A DNA stretch of 64,000 nt from Gaetbulibacter sp. S0825 (GTDB taxonomy: Bacteria; Bacteroidota; Bacteroidia; Flavobacteriales; Flavobacteriaceae). The notes beneath the pieces are model-generated. The model was not told where the DNA came from. It saw only the letters and a program-made list of their open reading frames with translations, and ran no database searches. Positions within the stretch are counted from its first letter, which is position 1. Every line of letters begins with the position of its first letter. The stretch lies in NCBI RefSeq assembly GCF_011777505.1, contig NZ_JAATJT010000002.1, positions 496,001 through 560,000 of the forward strand. Reading direction: 5' to 3'. The position numbers and the translations under genes are program-made. Shown here one piece after another: positions 1 to 7,777 of the stretch.

Positions 1-1
1 A

Positions 2-601
2 ATTGGTGCACATTTCGATTCATGGCATTCTGGAACAGGAGCTACAGACAATGGCGCAAACAGTGTTGTACTAGTTGAAGCTTTACGTATTTTAAAAGCC
101 ATTGGTTACAAACCAAAACGTACCCTTAGAATGGGACTTTGGGGAGGCGAGGAGCAAGCCTTTTTGGGTTCTGCGGCTTATGCAAGACAACATTTTGGAG
201 GCTTGCTAGAAAAACCTAATAATGCGTCAAAGAAAATCTCAGCGTATTTGAATTTAGACAATGGTGCAGGAGCTATTAGAGGTTTATACTTGCAAAAAAA
301 TGAAATGGCTCGTCCTGTGTTTGAAGACGTGTTTGCACCAATAGATAATTTAAGTGAAGGTGCTTTAACAATTGAGAACACCTTGTCCACAGACCATGAA
401 ACGTTTGACCATTACAATATTCCAGCGTTTCAATTTATACAAGATGAACTAGCTTATGGTAATGTGACACATCATACACAATTAGATGTGTTGGAGTATG
501 TACCAGAAGAAGATATTATGAAAAATGCAGTTATTTTAGCTTGGACTATTTATAAGTTATCTGAAAATGAAGCCATGGTGCCTAGGAAGGTGAGGGATTA
601 A
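2..601 (+). CDS. M28 family zinc metallopeptidase, C-terminal part (5' end outside window)
   Basis: The open frame runs in from base 2 without a start, so only the last 199 residues are present. It opens with a metal-ligand region (GAHFDSW, then TGATDNGAN), followed by WGGEEQAFLGS, which holds the paired acidic residues of M28 aminopeptidases. A late HHT (T H H T Q L D) supplies the final histidine ligand. These are the di-zinc aminopeptidase/carboxypeptidase Q-type motifs, so the enzyme probably trims peptides in the periplasm or outside the cell. The usual N-terminal signal peptide and PA insert cannot be checked because they are cut off. The 242-base gap after it holds a large palindrome (673-733) and the promoter of the next gene. 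Family assignment is firm; substrate is unknown. Confidence 0.9.
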   Translation: MGAHFDSWHSGTGATDNGANSVVLVEALRILKAIGYKPKRTLRMGLWGGEEQAFLGSAAYARQHFGGLLEKPNNASKKISAYLNLDNGAGAIRGLYLQKNEMARPVFEDVFAPIDNLSEGALTIENTLSTDHETFDHYNIPAFQFIQDELAYGNVTHHTQLDVLEYVPEEDIMKNAVILAWTIYKLSENEAMVPRKVRD

Positions 602-672
602 GTTATATATGTTAATAAAATAATTAAGTACAAACATATAAGGTATTGACTTTATATAATTAAAAATATAAC

Positions 673-733
673 TTCGTTTAACGTAGTGTATAAGTTATTA
701 AAACGAACTCATACACATTAATAGTTAAACGAA
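673..733. repeat. Long imperfect palindrome, attC-like termini
   Basis: The outer arms TTCGTTTAAC (673-682) and GTTAAACGAA (724-733) are perfect inverse complements. Inside lies a second stem, GTGTATAAGTT (686-696) against AACTCATACAC (706-716), with one A/C mismatch and a 9-base loop. The termini fit the integron attC pattern (RYYYAAC ... GTTRRRY) and the element lies just after a stop codon in the same orientation. No integrase or second copy is visible, and any GTTTAAC inverted repeat fits that pattern. A transcript-end hairpin or orphan palindrome is equally possible. Confidence 0.6.
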
Positions 734-783
734 ACTCCAAAATCCAACCGTTCATATCCTGTTAATAAATTTGAAATTTCCTA

Positions 784-814
784 TTGTATAACAATATTTC
801 TTAACTTATCTTTG
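784..814 (+). promoter_or_regulatory. Bacteroidetes housekeeping promoter for the 844 gene
   Basis: TTG (784-786), a 20-base spacer and TATCTTTG (807-814) match the flavobacterial -33/-7 pattern TTG-N17-23-TAnnTTTG. Transcription would start near 821, leaving a leader of about 23 bases before the ATG at 844. Confidence 0.75.
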
Positions 815-843
815 TACACAGTTTAAAACAATAGACCACAATT

Positions 844-1026
844 ATGTTTGAATTTGACCAATATTTAGGATTTTTAGCTTTTTTAACCATTTTAACCATA
901 GGTTTCTGGTTAATGATTTTTTTAATAACCTTTGTAGTGCCTTACTGGATTGGAGGTTCGTTAATAGAGCGACTTAGAGAAATTAAAGCTGAAAAGAAAG
1001 CAAAACGCGACGCATTAACACAATAA
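844..1026 (+). CDS. Small single- or double-pass membrane protein of unknown function
   Basis: This 60-residue protein has a hydrophobic stretch covering about residues 9-40 (LAFLTILTIGFWLMIFLITF onward), long enough for one or two membrane passes. A strongly basic, charged tail (LREIKAEKKAKRDAL) presumably faces the cytoplasm. It has its own well-formed promoter and a strong terminator, so it is a genuine monocistronic gene and not a chance frame. I do not recognise a named family and give no function. Confidence 0.7.
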   Translation: MFEFDQYLGFLAFLTILTIGFWLMIFLITFVVPYWIGGSLIERLREIKAEKKAKRDALTQ

Positions 1027-1044
1027 ATTTGTGTTTTATCATAT

Positions 1045-1075
1045 AAAAAAAGGAAGCCAATTGGCTTCCTTTTTT
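1045..1075. terminator. Bidirectional intrinsic terminator
   Basis: A-run (1045-1051), GGAAGCCAA, then immediately TTGGCTTCC and a T-run (to 1075). The stem is perfectly symmetrical, so it can end both the 844 gene and the converging receptor gene that stops at 1099. Confidence 0.85.
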
Positions 1076-1098
1076 AGTTTATATATTATTCTATCATA

Positions 1099-3534
1099 TT
1101 AGAACATCATTTCCTCGTCACCACCCATATCTTCTCGACTTTGTCGTTGACGCTGCTTTTTCTGGTTGAATCTATAAGTGAATGATAGGTTAAAACTACG
1201 TTGTCTCCATCTAAATTCTCCATAGCTCTCATAAGTATCAGTAAACGTTTCTGATTGACGCATACTTGTGTTAAACAAATCACTTACTCTTGCAGAAATA
1301 GACCCATTACCTTTAAATACATCTTTGCTAAAGGCCATATTGGTTGAAATGACTCCTTTGCTTTTAGACTGTGCTCCTTCACTTGGGCCTCTATACGATA
1401 CTGTAGTTTGCCAATCAATCTTGGCTGGTAATGTATATTTATTACTTAAACGTGCTCTATAACTAACGTTTTCATTATCAAAGTTTATCCCATTAAATTC
1501 ACCTCTGTCAATAGATTTAAAGAAGTTAAAATCACCATTAATACGCCATGCTCTACTTGGACTATAGGTTAAGTTAAATTCATAACCATAACGATCATTA
1601 GTCGACAAGTTTATAGGTGATCGTTGTATTACTGGAACTTCTTGTCCATTTACTGTGGCAGTTTCTCCACTATCAAAGCTAATAAAGTTCCAAGAATTTG
1701 TTGAATGCGTATGATAAATAGATGTACTTAACACAAATTTGCCAAAGCGGTTTAAATATCCTAAGTCATAAGTTCCAGAGTAAGTTGGGTCTAAATCTGG
1801 GTTACCAGAAAAAATACTTGTAACACTAGATCTAGAAGGGAAAGGGTTAATCATTCGTGAGCGTGGACGACGTAAACGTCTGCTATATCCTAGAGTGATA
1901 TTTTCGGTTTCGCTTATTTCATAATTTAAATTAACTGTAGGAAATAAACCTGTATAATTCTTCTTAATATAATCACCACTTGTTGGTTGATCTATGGTAA
2001 TTCTTGTGTTTTCCATACGCAAACCTAATAAGAAAGAGAACTTATTAAATTTTGTACCATACTGAGTATAAAGTGCATTAATATCTTCTTTAAAATTTAA
2101 AACATTTGAAAGGTTTGTGTCGATTTCAAAATTGTTGGTCATGTCATTTAATATCTCAACGGTGTAGTCTGTAATATTGTCTTTAAAACTACCACGATAT
2201 CCTAACTCAAATTGTGTGTTTTCTCCAATAGGAAGCACATAGTCAGATTGTAATAGTATGCGTTCTTCTTCTTGAAGTGTAGTTACAATTTCAGAGTTAA
2301 GGTTATCTACAATAACATTTGATTCTTGGTCTTCATTGGTGTCTTCAAATTGAAATTCTAAAGTGAATTTAGCATCATTTTCAAAGTCTTTAGTGAAGTT
2401 TGAGCTAAATTGAACAGTTTTGTTATCCTGAAACTGTGGATCTAGACGTGAACTTTCACCAGTTAAATTGCGATTACTGTCGTATTGAAAAATCTCATTA
2501 AGTGTTGTACTCTCATTATTACTATCTCTATATACAATTGAATTAGTTAATGAAGCTGAGTCATTTATATACCATTCTACTCCAAAATTAGTATTAATAC
2601 CTTTTCTAATACGCTCAGTGTCTCTAAACTCATCTACAAAGCTATTTGTACTATAATATTCCGTTAAAGACAAAGAGTTTCCAGGAGAATTACTATATCT
2701 ATATCCAGACGTATTAAAAATATTAATATTTCCAGTTCGGTAATTTATATTTCCGTTGATTCCATAAGAATCAGGATGGCCACCATTTAGTGTTATTGCT
2801 CCATTTAATCCTTGTAATTTACTACGACGTAAGATGATATTTAGAATCCCTGCAGTTCCTTCAGATTCGTATCGAGCAGAAGGTGATGTAATAACCTCCA
2901 CTTTTTCAATAGATTCAGCTGGCAATTGACGTAAAGCATCAGTTGAGTTTAATCCTACAAGACCTGATGGTTTTCCGTTGATTAAAATTTGAACATTATC
3001 GTTACCTCTTAGAGCCACATTTCCTTCAACATCTACCGAAACCGATGGAACGTTATCTAATACATCACTAACAGTTCCTCCGCTTACTGTGAGGTCTTTA
3101 CCAACATTGTAGATTTTTTTATCTAATCTAATTTCTACGGTTGTTTTTTCGGCAATAACTTCTACTTCGCCTAGTGACTGTGCATCGATTTCCATTTCGA
3201 AAGTCCCTAGATTAGTATCATCTAATAAACGACGATCGCCTAAGGTTATCTTTTTAAATGAAATGTATTCTATAGATACATCATATATTCCGGCTGGGAC
3301 AGGAATATTAAAGTTTCCTTTAACATCTGTAATGCCGCCTGTAACAATTTTATTTTGTTGCTTGCTAAAAAATGCAACTGTGGCATATTCCAAAGGCTCT
3401 TTTGTTTCTTTGTCGATAATTTTACCAGTTATTTTTACATCTTTTAACACATTTGAAGGACTTGGTCCTTGCTGTGCAACTAAATTATTTACGAATAGTC
3501 CTATAAAAAGGATGGTTAGGGTTAGTTTGTTCAT
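1099..3534 (-). CDS. TonB-dependent receptor-like outer-membrane beta-barrel protein
   Basis: This is an 811-residue outer-membrane protein with the layout typical of Bacteroidetes receptors. A signal peptide (MNKLTLTILFIGLFVNNLVA) is followed by a carboxypeptidase-regulatory-like beta-sandwich (KITGKIIDKETKEPLEYATV, about residues 35-115). Then comes a plug domain with VSDVLDNVPSVSVD, ALRGNDNVQILING and the IEKVEVITSPSARYESEGTAGI motif region. A long C-terminal barrel of the OMP_b-brl_3 type follows. The tail is Gln/Arg-rich and ends in acidic residues and MMF. The start at 3534 is chosen because the -7 element at 3568-3575 lies upstream of it; a longer frame from 3570 would begin before transcription does. 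The ligand cannot be deduced. It stands alone, with no SusD partner. Confidence 0.88.
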   Translation of the reverse strand: MNKLTLTILFIGLFVNNLVAQQGPSPSNVLKDVKITGKIIDKETKEPLEYATVAFFSKQQNKIVTGGITDVKGNFNIPVPAGIYDVSIEYISFKKITLGDRRLLDDTNLGTFEMEIDAQSLGEVEVIAEKTTVEIRLDKKIYNVGKDLTVSGGTVSDVLDNVPSVSVDVEGNVALRGNDNVQILINGKPSGLVGLNSTDALRQLPAESIEKVEVITSPSARYESEGTAGILNIILRRSKLQGLNGAITLNGGHPDSYGINGNINYRTGNINIFNTSGYRYSNSPGNSLSLTEYYSTNSFVDEFRDTERIRKGINTNFGVEWYINDSASLTNSIVYRDSNNESTTLNEIFQYDSNRNLTGESSRLDPQFQDNKTVQFSSNFTKDFENDAKFTLEFQFEDTNEDQESNVIVDNLNSEIVTTLQEEERILLQSDYVLPIGENTQFELGYRGSFKDNITDYTVEILNDMTNNFEIDTNLSNVLNFKEDINALYTQYGTKFNKFSFLLGLRMENTRITIDQPTSGDYIKKNYTGLFPTVNLNYEISETENITLGYSRRLRRPRSRMINPFPSRSSVTSIFSGNPDLDPTYSGTYDLGYLNRFGKFVLSTSIYHTHSTNSWNFISFDSGETATVNGQEVPVIQRSPINLSTNDRYGYEFNLTYSPSRAWRINGDFNFFKSIDRGEFNGINFDNENVSYRARLSNKYTLPAKIDWQTTVSYRGPSEGAQSKSKGVISTNMAFSKDVFKGNGSISARVSDLFNTSMRQSETFTDTYESYGEFRWRQRSFNLSFTYRFNQKKQRQRQSREDMGGDEEMMF

Positions 3535-3567
3535 GTTGTTCTTGTGTGATTTTTGCAATTTAGACCG

Positions 3568-3575
3568 CAAAAATA
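3568..3575 (-). promoter_or_regulatory. -7 element for the 1099-3534 receptor
   Basis: The minus strand reads TATTTTTG, a perfect TAnnTTTG. The expected leader to the ATG at 3534 is about 27 bases. No TTG is visible at the -33 position, where an 8-bp inverted repeat lies instead (3583-3604). Confidence 0.75.
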
Positions 3576-3582
3576 GAAGAGG

Positions 3583-3604
3583 GTTTAACCTAGTTTGGTT
3601 AAAC
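3583..3604. promoter_or_regulatory. Operator-like inverted repeat over the receptor promoter
   Basis: GTTTAACC (3583-3590), six bases, GGTTAAAC (3597-3604): a perfect 8+8 inverted repeat. It begins 7 bases upstream of the -7 element and covers the expected -33 region of the receptor gene, the usual place for a dimeric repressor or activator site. The binding protein is unknown. Confidence 0.5.
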
Positions 3605-3661
3605 TTATGTTAAAAGAAATCAACACTTTGTTAATTAATCACAAACAAAAATTAAACAAAA

Positions 3662-4003
3662 TTAAAGAATATCTAGAATACTTTCTGGAGGACGACCAAT
3701 AACGGCCTTGTTGCCATTAATAACAATAGGCCTTTCAATGAGTTTTGGGTTACTAGCCATTGCATCAATAATTTCATTATCAGTTAGGTTTTTACCTTTG
3801 TAGTGTTTTTTCCAAATGGCTTCGTTTTTTCTAACCAAATCTATTGGCGAAATGCCTAAAAGCTTGATAATGCTTTTTAATTCTTCGCTTGTTGGGATGT
3901 CTTCCAAGTATTTAACCACTTGAAATTCTTTCCCTGAATCTTCTAAAATTTGTAGTCCGCAACGAGATTTACTGCATCTGTTGTTATGGTATATTTGTAT
4001 CAT
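3662..4003 (-). CDS. arsC: Arsenate reductase (ArsC, glutaredoxin-coupled type) family protein
   Basis: This 113-residue protein has the ArsC/Spx thioredoxin-like fold. It starts MIQIYHNNRCSKSR, with the catalytic cysteine at residue 10 in the usual place after the first beta strand, and ends with ERPIVING and GRPPE, which carry the conserved arginines that hold the oxyanion. The family reduces arsenate to arsenite using glutathione/glutaredoxin. In flavobacteria without an arsenic operon it may be a general thiol oxidoreductase. The start codon follows the prfB stop by one base, so the two are co-transcribed and possibly translationally coupled. No arsenite exporter or ArsR lies nearby, so a role in arsenic resistance is not supported by context. 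Confidence 0.85.
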   Translation of the reverse strand: MIQIYHNNRCSKSRCGLQILEDSGKEFQVVKYLEDIPTSEELKSIIKLLGISPIDLVRKNEAIWKKHYKGKNLTDNEIIDAMASNPKLIERPIVINGNKAVIGRPPESILDIL

Positions 4004-4004
4004 A

Positions 4005-5112
4005 TTATAGGTTTTTGTCTTCGGTTTTTTGCCCCATCATCATTAAATACGATTCTAAGAACGGTTCAATGTCTCCATCCATTACAGCATCTACGTTTCC
4101 AGTTTCATGATTAGAACGTACGTCTTTTACCAATTTATAAGGATGCATCACATAATTGCGTATTTGGCTTCCCCATTCAATTTTCATTTTTCCAGCCTCT
4201 ATGTCGTCACGTTGAGCCATTTGCTTTTGTAGTTCAATTTCATACAATTGTGACTTTAGCATTTGAAGGGCTCTTGCACGATTATCATGCTGTGATCTTG
4301 TTTCGGAACATTGTATTTGTATTCCTGAAGGCTTGTGCAGTAGTTGAACTTTAGTTTCAACTTTATTAACGTTTTGTCCTCCAGCACCACTAGAACGAGC
4401 AGTAGTAATCTCTATATCTGCTGGATTGATATCAATTTCTATGGTATCATCTACTAAAGGATATACATACACCGAAGCAAAACTGGTATGGCGTTTTGCG
4501 TTGCTATCAAACGGAGAAATTCGTACCAGTCGATGGACGCCATTTTCGCCTTTTAGCCAACCAAAAGCATAATCGCCTTCAATTTCTAGAGTGACTGTTT
4601 TTATTCCAGCAACATCACCTTCTTGAAAGTTTAGTTCTTTAACTTTAAAACCGCTCTTTTCAGCATACATCAAATACATACGCATAAGCATACTCGCCCA
4701 ATCACAAGATTCAGTACCACCAGCACCAGCGGTTATTTGTAAAACAGCACTAAGTGAGTCGCCTGGTTCTGACAGCATGTTTTTAAACTCTAATTTTTCA
4801 ATAAGGTTTAGTGCTTTGTCATATCTGTTTTGGACATCTTCAGCTGAAGCTTCCTCTTCTTTAAAAAATTCGTAAATCACTTCGAGGTCTTCAATTAATG
4901 TCTTAGAAGTTTTATAATCTTCAACCCAACTTTTTTTCTCACGAATCGATTTCATAACGATTTCGGCATGCTTTGAGTCGTTCCAGAAATTAGGATCAAA
5001 CGTTTGTTCTTCTTCGTTTTGAATTTCTATAAGTTTGGCATCAATGTCAAAGATAGTGCCTTAGTTTGTCAAGGCGTGTATTAAGATTTTTTATTTGATC
5101 GGATGTAATCAT
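4005..5112 (-). CDS. prfB: Peptide chain release factor 2, with programmed +1 frameshift
   Basis: RF2 recognises UGA and UAA stops and releases the finished protein. The gene is in two frames. Translation starts at ATG 5112, reads 21 codons to CTT (5052-5050) and meets TGA (5049-5047). A +1 shift at CTTTGAC continues as [14 protein letters not shown] and joins the main frame, giving 368 residues. The codons before the site read AGG-CAC-TAT-CTT-TGA-C, keeping the AGG and TAT codons of the E. coli site in register. The main part has the anticodon-like SPF tripeptide ([12 protein letters not shown]) and the catalytic GGQ loop ([16 protein letters not shown]). The shift makes RF2 synthesis self-limiting. 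An annotation starting at the internal ATG 4955 would lose about 52 residues. Confidence 0.95.
5046..5052 (-). promoter_or_regulatory. prfB recoding site CTTTGAC
   Basis: The minus strand reads CTT-TGA-C. Slow decoding of TGA when RF2 is scarce lets the ribosome slip one base forward. An AGG codon at 5061-5059 sits where the stimulating Shine-Dalgarno-like AGG of E. coli prfB lies, but here it is not followed by GGG. Confidence 0.92.
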
Positions 5113-5126
5113 GATTCAATTTTCAA

Positions 5127-5134
5127 CAAAAATA
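5127..5134 (-). promoter_or_regulatory. -7 element for prfB-arsC
   Basis: The minus strand reads TATTTTTG, a perfect TAnnTTTG, 14 bases upstream of the prfB ATG at 5112. This supports the upstream start and a very short leader. Confidence 0.65.
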
Positions 5135-5287
5135 GGATTATTAAATCGTGTTAAAAATTAATATTGAAAAATTTATTTGCAGCATAGAAATTCATTTTTT
5201 GATGCTTTTTTCTCATAATTAATTTATGTAGATTTATAATCTATTTTTTAAAACATACTTTTTTACGCAACCAACAACTTCAAAATA

Positions 5288-7693
5288 ATGAAAAAACTCA
5301 TTTTATTCACAGTAATTGCCTTAACTACGACATTTACTTATGCTCAAGAAAAATCCGATAAAGCATTAAAAAATTATAAAGGATATTTTAATTTCTCTTA
5401 TGACGAATCTCAAGACAAAATTTTATTGGACGTTAAAGATTTAGATAAAGAGTTTTTGTATGTAAGTTCGTTATCTAGTGGTATTGGATCTAACGATATA
5501 GGTTTAGATAGAGGTCAATTAGGAGGTGAGCGTGTTGTGAAATTTATTAAAACAGGTAATAAATTATTGCTTGTACAACCAAATCAAGATTATAGAGCTC
5601 TTACCGATAACGCACTAGAACGTGCAAGTATTGAACAAGCTTTTGCAAAATCAGTACTTTTTGGGTTTCCAATTAAAGAAGAAAACAAAGGCGTATATAC
5701 TATCGATTTGACACCTTTTTTAATGCAAGATACCCATGGGGTTTCTAATAGATTAAGAGGTTCTCGTGAAGGCTCTTATAGCCTTGATAAAAGTAAAAGT
5801 GCTATGTGGTTGCCGCGAACAAAGGCATTTCCAAAAAACATAGAATTTGATGTATTACTGACTTTTAAAGGACAGCCAACAGGGCGTAACTTAAGAAGTG
5901 TGACACCTACAGCCTCGTTAGTAACTGTTAATCAGCATCACTCATTTGTAGAATTGCCAGATAATAATTACCAACCGCGAGAGTTTGACCCAAGAAGTGG
6001 AGCTATTTCAATGTCTTATATGGATTATTCAACTCCAGTCCAAGAACAAATTAGAAAGCGTTTTGTTGTTCGCCATCGATTACAAAAAAAGAATCCTGGA
6101 GCTGCAAAAAGTGAAGTTGTTGAACCAATTATTTATTATTTAGACAATGGAACACCTGAGCCTATTCGCTCAGCTTTATTGGATGGTGCTAAATGGTGGA
6201 ATCAAGCCTATGAAGCAGCAGGTTTTATTAATGCATTTCAAGTAAAAATGTTACCAGATGATGCAGATCCTATGGATTGTAGATATAACGTGATTCAATG
6301 GGTACACCGTTCAACTAGAGGTTGGAGTTATGGAGGTAGCGTAACAGATCCAAGAACGGGTGAAATTATTAAAGGACACGTTAGTTTAGGCAGCTTAAGA
6401 GTACGTCAGGATTTCTTGATTGCACAAGCTTTAATGAATAAGCCTTTTGCAGAACGTGATGACAACTACAAACCAATGTTGGATATGGCTTTGGCAAGAA
6501 TTAGACAATTAAGCGCTCATGAAGTTGGACATACTATTGGATTTGCACATAACTTTGCAGCAAGTACTAACGGTAGAGCATCAGTAATGGATTACCCTCA
6601 TCCAACAATCACTTTAAAAAATGGTGAAGTAGATCTAAGCAATGCGTATGCCGTTGGTATTGGAGATTGGGATAAAGTCACAGTTGCATACAGTTATGCT
6701 GAATTCGACAAAGGAGTAAACGAGAGAGAAGAGCTTAATAAAATTTTAGACAAAGCAAAAAACGATGGACTTCGTTTTATAACTGATAGTGATGCAAGAG
6801 CACAAGGTGGCGCACATGCCTTAGCACATCTTTGGGACAATGGAAAAACTGCAACAGAAGAATTAATAAATGTGTTAATGGTAAGAGAAAAAGCAATTAC
6901 TAATTTTTCAGTAGATAATATTCGTACTAACGAACCATATTCTATGTTAGAAGATGTATTTGTGCCTTTGTATTTCTTTCATCGATACCAAACTGAAGCA
7001 GCATCAAAAGTGATTGGAGGCTTAGATTATAACTATGCTATAAAAGGAGATGGGCAGTTTACATCGAAGACAATTGATCCAATAACTCAAAAACAGGCTT
7101 TAAATGCAATTTTAACAACAATTAATGCTTCAACCTTAGCTATTCCGAAGAACAAATTAGAATTGTTTCCACCAAGAGCCATGGGCTATGGAAGAAGTAG
7201 AGAGTCTTTTAAAGGAAAAACAGGTGTAGCCTTTGATCCTTTAAGTGCTGCATCTACGGCTAGTGATATGACACTTCGTTTTTTATTGCATCCGCAACGT
7301 GCTAATAGAATGATTCAACAGAAAAGTTTAGATAGTAAACAATTAGGTCTTGAGGAAATGTTAAATACGCTTATTAAAAACACGTTTGATAAAACACATA
7401 AAGATGCTTATTTAGCTGAAGTTCAGCAGATGATTAATTTAAACGTATTAAAGTATTTAATGAATCTTGCTGCAAGTGACCAATCATTTTTTCAAGTAAA
7501 AGCCATAGCAAATAAAGCGATTAGAGATATAGCGATGAAATCTATAAGTTTTAACGATGCTTATAAAATGCAATATACCATGATTATGACACAGTTTACT
7601 GAAAATCCAAAAGAATTTAAATTACCTCCAGCTCCAGGAATTCCTGATGGTTCTCCAATAGGTAGTGATATGTGTAATTACAACCCAAATTAA
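5288..7693 (+). CDS. Secreted zinc-dependent metalloprotease of the DUF5117/DUF5118 type
   Basis: This 801-residue exported protein has a signal peptide (MKKLILFTVIALTTTFTYAQ). An N-terminal beta-rich DUF5118/DUF5117 region is followed by a metzincin-like catalytic core. The zinc site HEVGHTIGFAHNF (about residue 411) fits HExxHxxGxxH, and a downstream SVMDYPHP is a Met-turn. The C-terminal helical region is family-typical. It should act in the periplasm or outside the cell on protein substrates. The length is normal for the family and the frame is intact. The gene is preceded by about 150 bases of AT-rich DNA without a clear promoter and followed by an intergenic repeat (7699-7771). It carries no T9SS sorting domain. 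Confidence 0.9.
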   Translation: MKKLILFTVIALTTTFTYAQEKSDKALKNYKGYFNFSYDESQDKILLDVKDLDKEFLYVSSLSSGIGSNDIGLDRGQLGGERVVKFIKTGNKLLLVQPNQDYRALTDNALERASIEQAFAKSVLFGFPIKEENKGVYTIDLTPFLMQDTHGVSNRLRGSREGSYSLDKSKSAMWLPRTKAFPKNIEFDVLLTFKGQPTGRNLRSVTPTASLVTVNQHHSFVELPDNNYQPREFDPRSGAISMSYMDYSTPVQEQIRKRFVVRHRLQKKNPGAAKSEVVEPIIYYLDNGTPEPIRSALLDGAKWWNQAYEAAGFINAFQVKMLPDDADPMDCRYNVIQWVHRSTRGWSYGGSVTDPRTGEIIKGHVSLGSLRVRQDFLIAQALMNKPFAERDDNYKPMLDMALARIRQLSAHEVGHTIGFAHNFAASTNGRASVMDYPHPTITLKNGEVDLSNAYAVGIGDWDKVTVAYSYAEFDKGVNEREELNKILDKAKNDGLRFITDSDARAQGGAHALAHLWDNGKTATEELINVLMVREKAITNFSVDNIRTNEPYSMLEDVFVPLYFFHRYQTEAASKVIGGLDYNYAIKGDGQFTSKTIDPITQKQALNAILTTINASTLAIPKNKLELFPPRAMGYGRSRESFKGKTGVAFDPLSAASTASDMTLRFLLHPQRANRMIQQKSLDSKQLGLEEMLNTLIKNTFDKTHKDAYLAEVQQMINLNVLKYLMNLAASDQSFFQVKAIANKAIRDIAMKSISFNDAYKMQYTMIMTQFTENPKEFKLPPAPGIPDGSPIGSDMCNYNPN

Positions 7694-7698
7694 GATAT

Positions 7699-7775
7699 GT
7701 GTCAGGTTGAGCGCAGTCGAAACCTTTTCAAAATAAGTTTTTAACTAAAAAGATTTCCACTTTCGTGGGAAATGA
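7699..7775. repeat. Flavobacterial-type intergenic repeat (two modules)
   Basis: The first module, GTCAGGTTGAGCGCAGTCGA (7701-7720), resembles a dispersed intergenic sequence I recall from many Flavobacteriia genomes. The second module, 7751-7775, is a small hairpin (CCAC 7757-7760, TTTC, GTGG 7765-7768) with flanking TTT/AAA, also of a common repeat type. The second module runs into the first possible ATG (7772) of the next gene. No other copy was seen in this window, so the dispersed nature rests on memory. Confidence 0.5.
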
Positions 7776-7777
7776 AT

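Noticed and set aside
3263-3613. Open frame of 116 codons on the plus strand
   Set aside because: Antisense to the N-terminal part of the receptor gene and its promoter. No family features.
3662-4003. Arsenic-resistance operon
   Set aside because: The ArsC-like gene is co-transcribed with prfB and no arsR, arsB or acr3 gene is nearby.
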